In this document: one piece after another, positions 54,536-63,203 of the stretch
Numbering within the stretch: the first letter of the stretch is position 1
How the letters are laid out: every line of letters starts with the position of its first letter
Assembly: GCF_004362195.1 (NCBI RefSeq)
Contig: NZ_SNWG01000001.1
Location: forward strand, 372,001-436,000
DNA length: 64,000 nucleotides
Source: Microbacterium sp. BK668
Lineage (GTDB): Bacteria > Actinomycetota > Actinomycetes > Actinomycetales > Microbacteriaceae
Direction of reading: 5' to 3'
The notes under the pieces: generated by a model
The model's input: the letters and a program-made list of their open reading frames with translations, nothing else
Database searches by the model: none
Told to the model about the DNA's origin: nothing
Made by a program: the position numbers and the translations under genes

Positions 54536-55155
54536 TGCCTCCCGTCTTCTCCCACGGCGATCTGCGCCTGTACCTGCTCAATCTCCTCGACGAGGGACCG
54601 CGGCACGGCTACGACATCATGCAGGCGCTGTCCGACCGCACCGGAGGCACGTACACCCCGAGCGCCGGCACGATCTACCCGCGGCTGGCGAAGCTCGAGG
54701 AAGAGGGGCTCGTCAGCAAGACGGTCGACGGTCGCAAGACGATCTATCGCATCACCCCGGCGGGCCACGCCGAGGTCGAGGCGCGCGCCGGAGATCTGGA
54801 AGGCATCGAGGCGGGGCTGGCCGACTCCGTGCGGCTCATCGCCGAGGAGGTGCGCGGCAGCGTCCGCGAGGCGATGAAGAGCCTGCGCGCCGACCTCGCC
54901 GCCGCGGCGCAGGATGAGCGGGCGGGCACGCGGACGATGACGGATGCCTCGCCTCCCGGCGACGACCCCCGCGTGCACAGTCGCGAGCAGCTGCACCGGG
55001 CCGAGGCGGCCGTCGCCGAGTTCCGCGCCCGCGTCCGCAGCGACCTGCGCACGCACGTCGCCCGCGGCGGGATGCTCGCCGCGTCGATCGTGGACGACCT
55101 CGAGTCGGCCCTCGACGACGCCGCCCGTTCCGTCACGCGCGCGCTGCGCGGCTGA
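54532..55155 (+). CDS. PadR-family transcriptional regulator
   Basis: 207 aa. The PadR winged helix is at residues about 5-80 (LNLLDEGPRHGYDIMQALSDRTGG, PSAGTIYPRLAKLEEEGLVS, DGRKTIYRITPAGH). A long charged coiled C-terminal part follows (Ala/Arg/Glu-rich), longer than the usual one-helix dimerisation segment. GTG start in a GTGA overlap; the ATG at 54535 is an alternative. Probable regulator of its own operon through the two dyads upstream. Confidence 0.93.
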   Translation: MMPPVFSHGDLRLYLLNLLDEGPRHGYDIMQALSDRTGGTYTPSAGTIYPRLAKLEEEGLVSKTVDGRKTIYRITPAGHAEVEARAGDLEGIEAGLADSVRLIAEEVRGSVREAMKSLRADLAAAAQDERAGTRTMTDASPPGDDPRVHSREQLHRAEAAVAEFRARVRSDLRTHVARGGMLAASIVDDLESALDDAARSVTRALRG

Positions 55156-55211
55156 CCGCCCCGCCCGGGGACCAGGTCCCGCGCATCGGCGAGACCCGCG
55201 TCGAGATCACG

Positions 55212-55248
55212 GGAATGGCGGGTGGGACAGCATCCCGCCCGTCATTCC
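55212..55248. terminator. Bidirectional hairpin
   Basis: A stem of about 16 pairs with two G-T wobbles (55212-55227 with 55233-55248) lies between the padR end and the convergent universal stress protein gene. Confidence 0.75.
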
Positions 55249-55270
55249 TGCGATCTGGACGGGCCGGCCG

Positions 55271-55810
55271 TCAGGAGGGCCAGATCTCCTGATCGTCGGG
55301 GACCGGCTCGCCGAGCGGCACGACGAGGATCGGCCGGTGCTGGCGGTGCGCGAGGCGCGCCGCGACCGAGCCGGTGAAGAACTCGCGGATGGACTCGCCG
55401 ATGCCCCGCTTGCGCGTGCCCACCACGATGAGCCGCGCATCGATCTCTTCGGCGAGGTGCTTGATGGCCAGGGCGGGGTCTCCGACGAGCTGACGGATGC
55501 TCCACGAGAGGTCGGCTTCCCCGAGGACGGCCTCGGTCTCGCTGCGCACCCGGCCGAGGTCGGCTTCGCCGCCCCCGATGTTCATGTCGATCGGAGCGGT
55601 GTGCACGTACCCGTCGGGATCCTCGTATGTGACGAAGCGCGTGACATCCACGTGCACGACGAGCAGCGGCGCGCCGAAGGCCCTCGCATAGCGCGCCGCC
55701 TCCTTCACGACGCGCGCGGGCTCGCCGGGCACGACCCCGACGATCACGGCGCCGCGCACGGCGTCGCCTTCGCTCGCACTGCTCGGAACCTCGGATGCCT
55801 CATCCGCCAT
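55271..55810 (-). CDS. Universal stress protein (UspA family)
   Basis: 179 aa, one Usp domain. Start strand AVIVGVVPG, middle LVGDPALAIKHLAEEIDARLIVVGTRKRG, and the nucleotide motif G-x2-x-G-x9-G(S/T) appears as GTRKRGIGESIREFFTGSV. It should bind ATP/AMP and respond to stress or dormancy. Start MADEASEVP; the longer frame to 56197 overlaps DUF3073 on the other strand. Confidence 0.92.
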   Translation of the reverse strand: MADEASEVPSSASEGDAVRGAVIVGVVPGEPARVVKEAARYARAFGAPLLVVHVDVTRFVTYEDPDGYVHTAPIDMNIGGGEADLGRVRSETEAVLGEADLSWSIRQLVGDPALAIKHLAEEIDARLIVVGTRKRGIGESIREFFTGSVAARLAHRQHRPILVVPLGEPVPDDQEIWPS

Positions 55811-55977
55811 TGGTCCATCGCCCCTTCCGCATGGGTGTGGAGCCGCCGGTGCCCCGATGCTCCGTGTTATTCTGAATGCTACTCTTACCGGCTCCCCGGC
55901 CGGATCGTGATTGGGCGGGCGAGAGCCGGCGGAACACTCCGCGAACAGCCCGCGGCTCAGAAATGAGGGGGTCTCGC

Positions 55978-56154
55978 ATGGGGCGTGGCCGTCAGAAGGC
56001 GAAGCACACCAAGATCGCTCGCGAACTGAAGTCGTACAGCCCGAGCGTGAACTACGCTGCGCTCGAGCGCGAACTCGGTCATCCGGACGACGAGCAGTAC
56101 GTCGACAAGTGGGCCGACCAGTACGCCGACGAATACGAGGACGAGAAGGCCTGA
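55978..56154 (+). CDS. DUF3073 domain-containing protein
   Basis: 58 aa. MGRGRQKAKHTKIARELKSY and the acidic C-terminus DEYEDEKA are the hallmarks of this actinobacterial family (Rv0810c). A GAGGGGG ribosome site precedes it. In mycobacteria it lies next to purF-purM, and the purine genes are near here too, which supports genuine synteny. Function unknown. Confidence 0.93.
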   Translation: MGRGRQKAKHTKIARELKSYSPSVNYAALERELGHPDDEQYVDKWADQYADEYEDEKA

Positions 56155-56179
56155 CCGCTTCGCGGATCCTTCTCGCCGT

Positions 56180-56219
56180 GCGCTGAGCCCCGGCCACCGC
56201 TGCCGGCGGGTCTCAGCGC
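56180..56219. terminator. Hairpin between DUF3073 and the MFS transporter
   Basis: GCGCTGAG (56180-56187) pairs with CTCAGCGC (56212-56219), with GC-rich sequence between. It sits between the DUF3073 stop and the convergent transporter stop. Confidence 0.6.
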
Positions 56220-56236
56220 CCACTCGCGTGCGCGGG

Positions 56237-57499
<1,263 letters not shown>

Positions 57500-57554
57500 C
57501 GAGGAAGCCCGCGTTCGGCCTCCCGCGGGCGGTGGAGGCCCGCGTGTCGGCCGA

Positions 57555-59015
57555 TCAAGACTCCTGCGACCCCTCGACCCAGGCGAGATACTCCTCCGAC
57601 ACCGTGCCGGTCACGTAGCGGCCGTCGAAGCAGCTCATGTCGAGGTCGTCGATGTCGGAGCCCTCGAGGATGGCCGCCTTCAGGTCTTCGACCTCCTGGT
57701 AGACGATGTAGTCGGCGCCGAGCTCCCGGGCGATCTCGGGAATCGTGCGGCCGTGCGCGACGAGCTCGTGACGCGAGGGCATGTTGATGCCGTAGACGTG
57801 CGGGTAACGGACGGGTGGAGCGGCCGAGGCGAACGTCACGCTCCGGGCCCCGGCATCCCGCGCCATCTGGATGATCTCCTTCGACGTCGTGCCCCGCACG
57901 ATCGAGTCGTCGATGAGGAGCACGTTCTTGCCCTTGAACTCCGTCGACATGGCGTTGAGCTTCTGCCGGACGCTCTTCTTGCGCACCGCCTGACCCGGCA
58001 TGATGAACGTCCGGCCGACGTAGCGGTTCTTGTAGAAGCCCTCGCGGTACTCGACGCCCAGCTTGCGCGCGACCTGCATCGCGGCGGGGCGCGACGAGTC
58101 GGGGATCGGCATGACGACGTCGATCGCGCCCTTCGGCGTGTACTTCGCGATCGTGTCGGCCAGGCGCTCGCCCATGCGCAGGCGCGCCTCGTAGACCGAG
58201 ATGCCGTTCATCACGGAGTCGGGACGGGCGAGATAGACGTACTCGAACGAGCAGGGCGCGAGCTGGGCGGCGGGCGCGCACTGCTTGGTGTGCAGGTGCC
58301 CGTCCAGATCGACGAACACGGCCTCGCCGGGATCGACGTCGCGCACGACCTCGAACCCCCCGTTCTCGAGGACGAGCGATTCGGAGGCGACGATCCACTC
58401 GTATCCGCCGGTCTCGGCGGGCCGCGTGCCGATGATGAGCGGACGGATGCCGAAGGGGTCGCGGAAGGCCAGCAGGCCGTAGCCGGCGAGCAGCGCGATG
58501 GCGGCGTACGAGCCCTCGACGCGCTCGTGCACGCGCGCGACCGCGTCGAAGACCTGCTCGGGGTCGAGGCGCAGGCCCGTGATCGAGGACTGCAGCTCGT
58601 TGGCCAGCACGTTGACGAGCAGCTCGGTGTCGGAGCTGGTGTTGAGGTGCCGGCGGTCCTTGTGGAAGAGCTCGTCGGTGAGCTCGCGCGTGTTGGTGAG
58701 GTTGCCGTTGTGGACGAGGACGATGCCGTACGGGGCGTTGACGTAGAAGGGCTGCGCCTCCTCCTCGCTCGACGCCGTGCCCTTCGTCGCGTACCGGACG
58801 TGGCCGAGGCCGATGTCGCCGAGGAGGGATCGCATGTCGCGCGTGCGGAACGCCTCGCGCACCTGGCCGCGCTGCTTGGTCATGTGGAAGACGCCGTTGC
58901 GCTCCGCCGTCGCGATGCCCGTCGAGTCCTGCCCGCGATGCTGCAGCAGGAGGAGGGCGTCGTAGATCTCCTGGTTGACGGATCCCTGGCCGACCATCCC
59001 GACGATTCCGCACAT
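57555..59015 (-). CDS. purF: Amidophosphoribosyltransferase
   Basis: 486 aa, first committed purine step. N-terminal glutaminase with the nucleophile Cys2 (MCGIVGMVGQG), then the phosphoribosyltransferase part with VLLIDDSIVRGTTSKE (PRPP loop) and DVVMPIPDSSRPAAM. It begins 6 nt after the purM stop, so the two are one operon. Confidence 0.96.
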   Translation of the reverse strand: MCGIVGMVGQGSVNQEIYDALLLLQHRGQDSTGIATAERNGVFHMTKQRGQVREAFRTRDMRSLLGDIGLGHVRYATKGTASSEEEAQPFYVNAPYGIVLVHNGNLTNTRELTDELFHKDRRHLNTSSDTELLVNVLANELQSSITGLRLDPEQVFDAVARVHERVEGSYAAIALLAGYGLLAFRDPFGIRPLIIGTRPAETGGYEWIVASESLVLENGGFEVVRDVDPGEAVFVDLDGHLHTKQCAPAAQLAPCSFEYVYLARPDSVMNGISVYEARLRMGERLADTIAKYTPKGAIDVVMPIPDSSRPAAMQVARKLGVEYREGFYKNRYVGRTFIMPGQAVRKKSVRQKLNAMSTEFKGKNVLLIDDSIVRGTTSKEIIQMARDAGARSVTFASAAPPVRYPHVYGINMPSRHELVAHGRTIPEIARELGADYIVYQEVEDLKAAILEGSDIDDLDMSCFDGRYVTGTVSEEYLAWVEGSQES

Positions 59016-59021
59016 GGGGTG

Positions 59022-60191
59022 TTACTTCGCTCCGTCTTCGTACGTGCCCACGAGGCGCACCGCCCCGCCGTCGACGCCCTTTGCGCCCTGCTCGAACGCG
59101 CCCTCGGGACGCGCTCCGTCGCTCACGACGCCGACCTGCCACGTCGTCACGCCCTCCGCCGAGAGAAGGGACGCCGCGGCCTCCGCGTGATCGGCGGACA
59201 CGACCGCGAGGAAGCCGATGCCCAGGTTCCATGTGCCCTCGGTCTGCTCGAGGGCGAGGTCGCCGAGGTCGGCGAGGACGCGGAAGACGGGCGGCGGCGA
59301 CCACGTCGAGCGGTCGACCTCGGTCCACGTGTGCTGCGGCAGCACGCGCGCGAGGTTGGCGGCGATTCCGCCGCCGGTCACATGACTGAGCGCGTGCACG
59401 CCGGCGTCCGTGCCGCCGGCCGACTCGAGAAGGCGAAGAAGCGGCGCCGTGTAGAGGCGCGTCGGCTCGAGAAGCGTCTCGCCCCACGTCGCGCCGAAGT
59501 CCGCCGCGTTGTCGCCGTACTGGATGCCGGCCCGGGCGACGATGTGGCGCACGAGGCTGTATCCGTTGGAGTGGAGGCCGCTCGAGGCGAGCGCGAGGAC
59601 GACGTCGCCGGGGCGCACCCGGTCGGCTCCCAGCACGGCGTCGGCCTCGACGACGCCGGTGGCGGCGCCGGCCACGTCGTAGTCGTTCGGGCCCAGGAGC
59701 CCGGGGTGCTCGGCCGTCTCGCCGCCGACGAGGGCCGTGCCCGTCTCGGCGCAGCCGTCGGCGATGCCCCGCACGATGTCGGCGATGCGCTGCGGGAAGA
59801 CCTTGCCCGTCGCGATGTAGTCGGTCATGAAGAGCGGCTTCGCTCCCACCACGACGATGTCGTCGACCACCATGCCGACGAGGTCGCGGCCGATCGTGTC
59901 GTGCTTGTCGATCGCCTGGGCGATCGCGACCTTCGTGCCGACGCCGTCGGTGCTGGTCGCGAGGAGCGGCTTGCGGTACGCGTGCAGGAACGACGCGTCG
60001 TAGAGCCCGGCGAAGCCGCCGACGCCGCCGAGCACCTCGCGTCCCTGCGTCCGGCGTACGGCCGACTTCATCAGCTCGACCGCCAGGTCGCCGGCAGCGG
60101 TGTCGACCCCGGCTTCGGCGTAGGGGTCGGAGGTGTGTGCGGATTCGGCGGGGGCGCCCGGCGCGGGCGCATCGTCGGTGGGAGATGCCAC
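59022..60191 (-). CDS. purM: Phosphoribosylformylglycinamidine cyclo-ligase (AIR synthetase)
   Basis: 389 aa, fifth purine step. LLATSTDGVGTKVAIA, DLVGMVVDDIVVVGAKPLFMTDY, ALVGGETAEHPGLL and LSHVTGGGIAANLARVLP are the AIR synthetase motifs. An N-terminal extension of about 25 residues is Ala/Pro-rich. purM is read before purF, the reverse of the usual mycobacterial order. Confidence 0.96.
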   Translation of the reverse strand: MASPTDDAPAPGAPAESAHTSDPYAEAGVDTAAGDLAVELMKSAVRRTQGREVLGGVGGFAGLYDASFLHAYRKPLLATSTDGVGTKVAIAQAIDKHDTIGRDLVGMVVDDIVVVGAKPLFMTDYIATGKVFPQRIADIVRGIADGCAETGTALVGGETAEHPGLLGPNDYDVAGAATGVVEADAVLGADRVRPGDVVLALASSGLHSNGYSLVRHIVARAGIQYGDNAADFGATWGETLLEPTRLYTAPLLRLLESAGGTDAGVHALSHVTGGGIAANLARVLPQHTWTEVDRSTWSPPPVFRVLADLGDLALEQTEGTWNLGIGFLAVVSADHAEAAASLLSAEGVTTWQVGVVSDGARPEGAFEQGAKGVDGGAVRLVGTYEDGAK

Positions 60192-60336
60192 CTCCCCAGC
60201 CTACCGGCGGCGCACCTGAGCGGACGCCCGGCCGCCGACCCCCGGCATCCCTCCTCCCAGAGCATGAGCCTCCTCCTGGGCGCCGGGCACCCGCGTCCGG
60301 CCGAGTTCTCGGCGCTCCGATGAAGGCTCACGGTTT

Positions 60337-60342
60337 TAGAAT
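60337..60342 (+). promoter_or_regulatory. -10 hexamer deciding the start of the next gene
   Basis: TAGAAT ends 7 nt before ATG 60350. It favours 60350 over the upstream ATGs at 60320 and 60341 by the leaderless rule seen elsewhere in the window. Confidence 0.5.
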
Positions 60343-60349
60343 GATCGGC

Positions 60350-60961
60350 ATGGGCAGCGCCGGGGCACCGGAGTGGGTGATTCGCGAGGACGCGAGTCAG
60401 CCCGTCCTGCTCGCCCTCTACCTGCGCCAGGTGCTCGGCATCCGCTCCCCCGACGAGCTGCCGCAGCTGCGCGGCATCCCGTCCCGCCCGCAGAACCGGG
60501 ACGACGACGCACACGCGCGCCTCGAGCGGCAGTGGCGCGAGTACTGGGCGATGACGGTCGAGCCGCAGGCCCATCCGTCGCCCGTCCCCCTCGATCTCGT
60601 CGAGGGGTTCGACACGCTCGTGGCGCTCCCGCTGGAAGGATCCGACGACCTCCGGCAGGCGATGGCGCCCCACGCGGCCGAAGCCGTCGCCTACTCGCAG
60701 TCCGCGAAGGAGCGCTACCGCAAGGAGGCGGCCGCGAAGCCCGGGGTCTCGTACCGGGCGTACGCGAGCGCGATCGCCGAGCACGAGCGACAGGTCGGCC
60801 GCCGCGCGCACTCGTTCGAGCTGAACGTCCAGGTGCTGCCGCTCGCGCAGCGCGGCGTGTGGTGGATCGGATCTCTCACGATCGCCGTCACCGACGGATT
60901 GCGGGGGGATGTCGCGGCCTTCGACGCCGCGATCCACCCGATCATCGCCGAGCTCGCCTGA
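60350..60961 (+). CDS. Conserved protein of unknown function
   Basis: 203 aa, soluble, with EWVIREDASQPVLLALYLRQ at the start and FDTLVALPLEGSDDLRQAMAPH in the middle. The C-terminus is VWWIGSLTIAVTDGLRGDV followed by the helix AFDAAIHPIIAEL. No motifs I can tie to a function. It lies opposite purM and ends 3 nt from the convergent small membrane protein gene. Confidence 0.75.
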   Translation: MGSAGAPEWVIREDASQPVLLALYLRQVLGIRSPDELPQLRGIPSRPQNRDDDAHARLERQWREYWAMTVEPQAHPSPVPLDLVEGFDTLVALPLEGSDDLRQAMAPHAAEAVAYSQSAKERYRKEAAAKPGVSYRAYASAIAEHERQVGRRAHSFELNVQVLPLAQRGVWWIGSLTIAVTDGLRGDVAAFDAAIHPIIAELA

Positions 60962-60964
60962 AGA

Positions 60965-61309
60965 TCAGCCGGCGTCGGGTTCCTGGACCGTCTCGCGGTC
61001 CACGCGCACCTCGCGCGTGCGCGTCCGGCTCACGCGGTCGAGGATGAGCGCGAGGATCGCGAAGACCGCGACGCCCGCCGTCACGCAGATCAGGGCGAGG
61101 AAGCCGAAGACCTGGCCCGTCGAGTAGATGAGGCCGGTGTTGTCGCTCACGGCGCTCGAGCCGTCGAACGCGAAGGTGAGGATGAGCGCCGTCAGCAGCC
61201 CGAGCCCCGCACCGGCGATCAGGAACACCGAGAACTTCGGCGCGCGCCGGACACGGAGGGTCTGAGGACCGGATCCGGGTGTCAGCGGAGGGCGGGGCGT
61301 GTCGGGCAT
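60965..61309 (-). CDS. Small two-helix membrane protein, conserved hypothetical
   Basis: 114 aa. Proline-rich 20-residue start, two helices (FSVFLIAGAGLGLLTALILTFAF and GFLALICVTAGVAVFAILALIL), basic tail. Third gene of a leftward run with 61317-61775 and the SCP ortholog. No function assigned. Confidence 0.75.
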   Translation of the reverse strand: MPDTPRPPLTPGSGPQTLRVRRAPKFSVFLIAGAGLGLLTALILTFAFDGSSAVSDNTGLIYSTGQVFGFLALICVTAGVAVFAILALILDRVSRTRTREVRVDRETVQEPDAG

Positions 61310-61316
61310 GTCTCCA

Positions 61317-61775
61317 TCATCTCTCAGGCCGTCGCCGCGGAGGCTCGCCGCCCTCGTCCTCCTCGCCGCGGAGCCACCAGGGCACCTCGTCGGTCATGGG
61401 CGAGCTGAGGTCGTCGGTGATGATCGTCCGGTGCTCCGTGATGACGGGACGGACCCGGTGGCCGGCGATGCGATCGAGCACGATCACGATCGTCGCCGCG
61501 ACGAGCAGCGCGAACGCGCACCAGATGACGGCGAGGACGCCGAAGGTCCACATGATGCCGGACGGCTGCGACGCGAGCGGGTCGCCCGGTGCCGCGCCGG
61601 CGCTCGAGAGGGCCGTGTGGACGCCTGCGACCGCCAGGCCGGCGAAGACGCTTCCGAGCAGGATGCGGCCGTACCGCGGGGCCCGACGGAGCGCGCCGGA
61701 CTCCCACTCCTCGTCGACGACGTGCTCATCGGCACGGTCGTCCTCGCCGGCAGCACCGGCGGGCGTGCGACCCAT
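61317..61775 (-). CDS. Two-helix membrane protein, conserved hypothetical
   Basis: 152 aa. An acidic N-terminus, two membrane helices (YGRILLGSVFAGLAVAGVHTAL and IMWTFGVLAVIWCAFALLVAATIVIVL), and an acidic C-terminal tail (GEEDEGGEPP). Start MGRTPAGAAGED at 61775. Similar layout to the next gene downstream, 7 nt away. Confidence 0.75.
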   Translation of the reverse strand: MGRTPAGAAGEDDRADEHVVDEEWESGALRRAPRYGRILLGSVFAGLAVAGVHTALSSAGAAPGDPLASQPSGIMWTFGVLAVIWCAFALLVAATIVIVLDRIAGHRVRPVITEHRTIITDDLSSPMTDEVPWWLRGEEDEGGEPPRRRPER

Positions 61776-61851
61776 GCTGCAATCATCCCACCGCAGGAGC
61801 CTCGCGGACCCGGCTGACGCCGGAAGGGCGTCGGGCGATCGCGCGCTCCGG

Positions 61852-62220
61852 TCAGGGTCGCAGCGGCAGCAGGTCGGAGAGGTCGGACCGGGTGCCCGAA
61901 GCGCGGATGCGGCCGGCGGACGCGGCATCCGTCCAGTGCTCGGCGCCGGTCGCGACGGCGATCCACGTGTCGGGGTCGGTCTCGACGACGTTCGGCGGCG
62001 TGCCCCGCGTATGGCGGGGACCCTCGATCACCTGCGCCGCGCCGAAGGGCGGCACGCGCATCTCGACGGAGTTGCCGGGCGCCTTCTCGACGAGGAGCTG
62101 CAGGAGATAGCGGACAGCCGTCGCGAGATCGGTGCGCGACGCGCGGGTGGATGCCGCGGCCGCCGCCCGCACCGCGTCCAGCGCCGCCCGCCCCTCGTCG
62201 ACGCGGATCTTCTTCGCCAC
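61852..62220 (-). CDS. Bacterial sterol-carrier (SCP) ortholog family protein
   Basis: 122 aa. DLATAVRYLLQLLVEKAPGNSVEMRVPPFGAAQVIEGPRHTRGTPPNVVE and a DPDTWIAVATG block match the actinobacterial SCP-like family often found near purF/purM. Probably binds a small hydrophobic ligand. It is the first gene of the three-gene leftward run, divergent from the injection-system genes. Confidence 0.85.
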   Translation of the reverse strand: MAKKIRVDEGRAALDAVRAAAAASTRASRTDLATAVRYLLQLLVEKAPGNSVEMRVPPFGAAQVIEGPRHTRGTPPNVVETDPDTWIAVATGAEHWTDAASAGRIRASGTRSDLSDLLPLRP

Positions 62221-62250
62221 TCCCCCACGCTACGCCCGCGCACGCGCGCG

Positions 62251-62279
62251 GTGACGCAGCGGTGACGCTCCCGTGACGC
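62251..62279 (+). promoter_or_regulatory. Three GTGACGC repeats at exact 11-bp spacing
   Basis: GTGACGC begins at 62251, 62262 and 62273. One turn of DNA separates each, which is the arrangement bound by OmpR/PhoB-type response regulators (for example pho boxes: about 7 conserved bases every 11 bp). They lie 49-77 bp before the first contractile-system gene, in a 107-bp divergent gap. Confidence 0.7.
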
Positions 62280-62327
62280 AGACGGGTCCACACTCCGGGG
62301 CATCGACGATTCGATCGGAGTGCCGCC

Positions 62328-63185
62328 ATGGCAACTGCAACGGCCGACGTGATCGGCTCCACCCCGCTCAGCTTCGGCAACGCCTCCGGCGCGCAGGAGG
62401 TCGTGCCGCTGTCGGCCTTCGAGTTCAGCGGTTCCGACATCCGCCTGAAGACCGCATGGCAGGGCGGCTTCGACGCCGGCGAGCAGACGACGCTCCTCGC
62501 CGTCGCGAAGGCGCGCGCGGCCGTCGGCGAGCTGACGAAGCCACCCGTTCCGCCCCCCGCTGCCGCCCTCGCCGTCACGGCCGCCCACGCGGGGCCGGAG
62601 GGCAACGGCATCACCGTCTCCGTGCAGGTCGAGAAGAATGCTCCGGCGCTCGAGGCGGAGATCACGCTCTCGGCCGTCGAAGTCGACACCTGGACGGGTC
62701 TCGCAGACGGCGACGCGGCGGCGTTCCGCATCGGCGTGGATGCCCCCACCGGTGCCGACGGCGATCCCCCGGGCGCCACGGGCCTCATCGCGGTCAAGAA
62801 GGGCTCGACGGGCGCGAGCGCCAAGCCCGCGGTCGCCAAGACCGGCGTGCTGAAGAAGGCCACCGACGTCGAGCTGAAGGACGAGGACGACGAGGTCGTC
62901 TGCACGATCAGGCCGCGCTCGGACTACGCCGGCAAGGACGGCCTGTCGTACGAGGTCACGAAGAACGGCGCGACGTTCTCGATCACGGTGACGTACGACT
63001 CCACGAAGGAGGCGGGGACGCAGAGTCCCGTGACCCTCCTGACGCTCGGCGATGTCGCCGATCCCGTCGCCTACCTCGTGACGGTGGGCGCACCGCCGCG
63101 CGGCGCGGCGCTTCCCGCGGACTCGTCCGCTCAGCTGTCCGGCGGCGCCGAGGGCCTCGCGGCCGGCGGCCTGCTCTACACGTGA
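62328..63185 (+). CDS. Sheath-domain-like structural protein of a contractile injection system
   Basis: 285 aa, no cysteine-rich or signal segment. The stretch AHAGPEGNGITVSVQVEK resembles the GxxGNxIxVxV strand pair of tail sheath insertion domains, and the last lines LSGGAEGLAAGGLLYT resemble a sheath ...LSGG-DG... element. It ends 18 nt before the sheath gene, same strand. It is probably a small structural protein of the same particle; no closer family could be named. Confidence 0.6.
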   Translation: MATATADVIGSTPLSFGNASGAQEVVPLSAFEFSGSDIRLKTAWQGGFDAGEQTTLLAVAKARAAVGELTKPPVPPPAAALAVTAAHAGPEGNGITVSVQVEKNAPALEAEITLSAVEVDTWTGLADGDAAAFRIGVDAPTGADGDPPGATGLIAVKKGSTGASAKPAVAKTGVLKKATDVELKDEDDEVVCTIRPRSDYAGKDGLSYEVTKNGATFSITVTYDSTKEAGTQSPVTLLTLGDVADPVAYLVTVGAPPRGAALPADSSAQLSGGAEGLAAGGLLYT

Positions 63186-63203
63186 TCCAGAGGGGACACG
63201 CGC

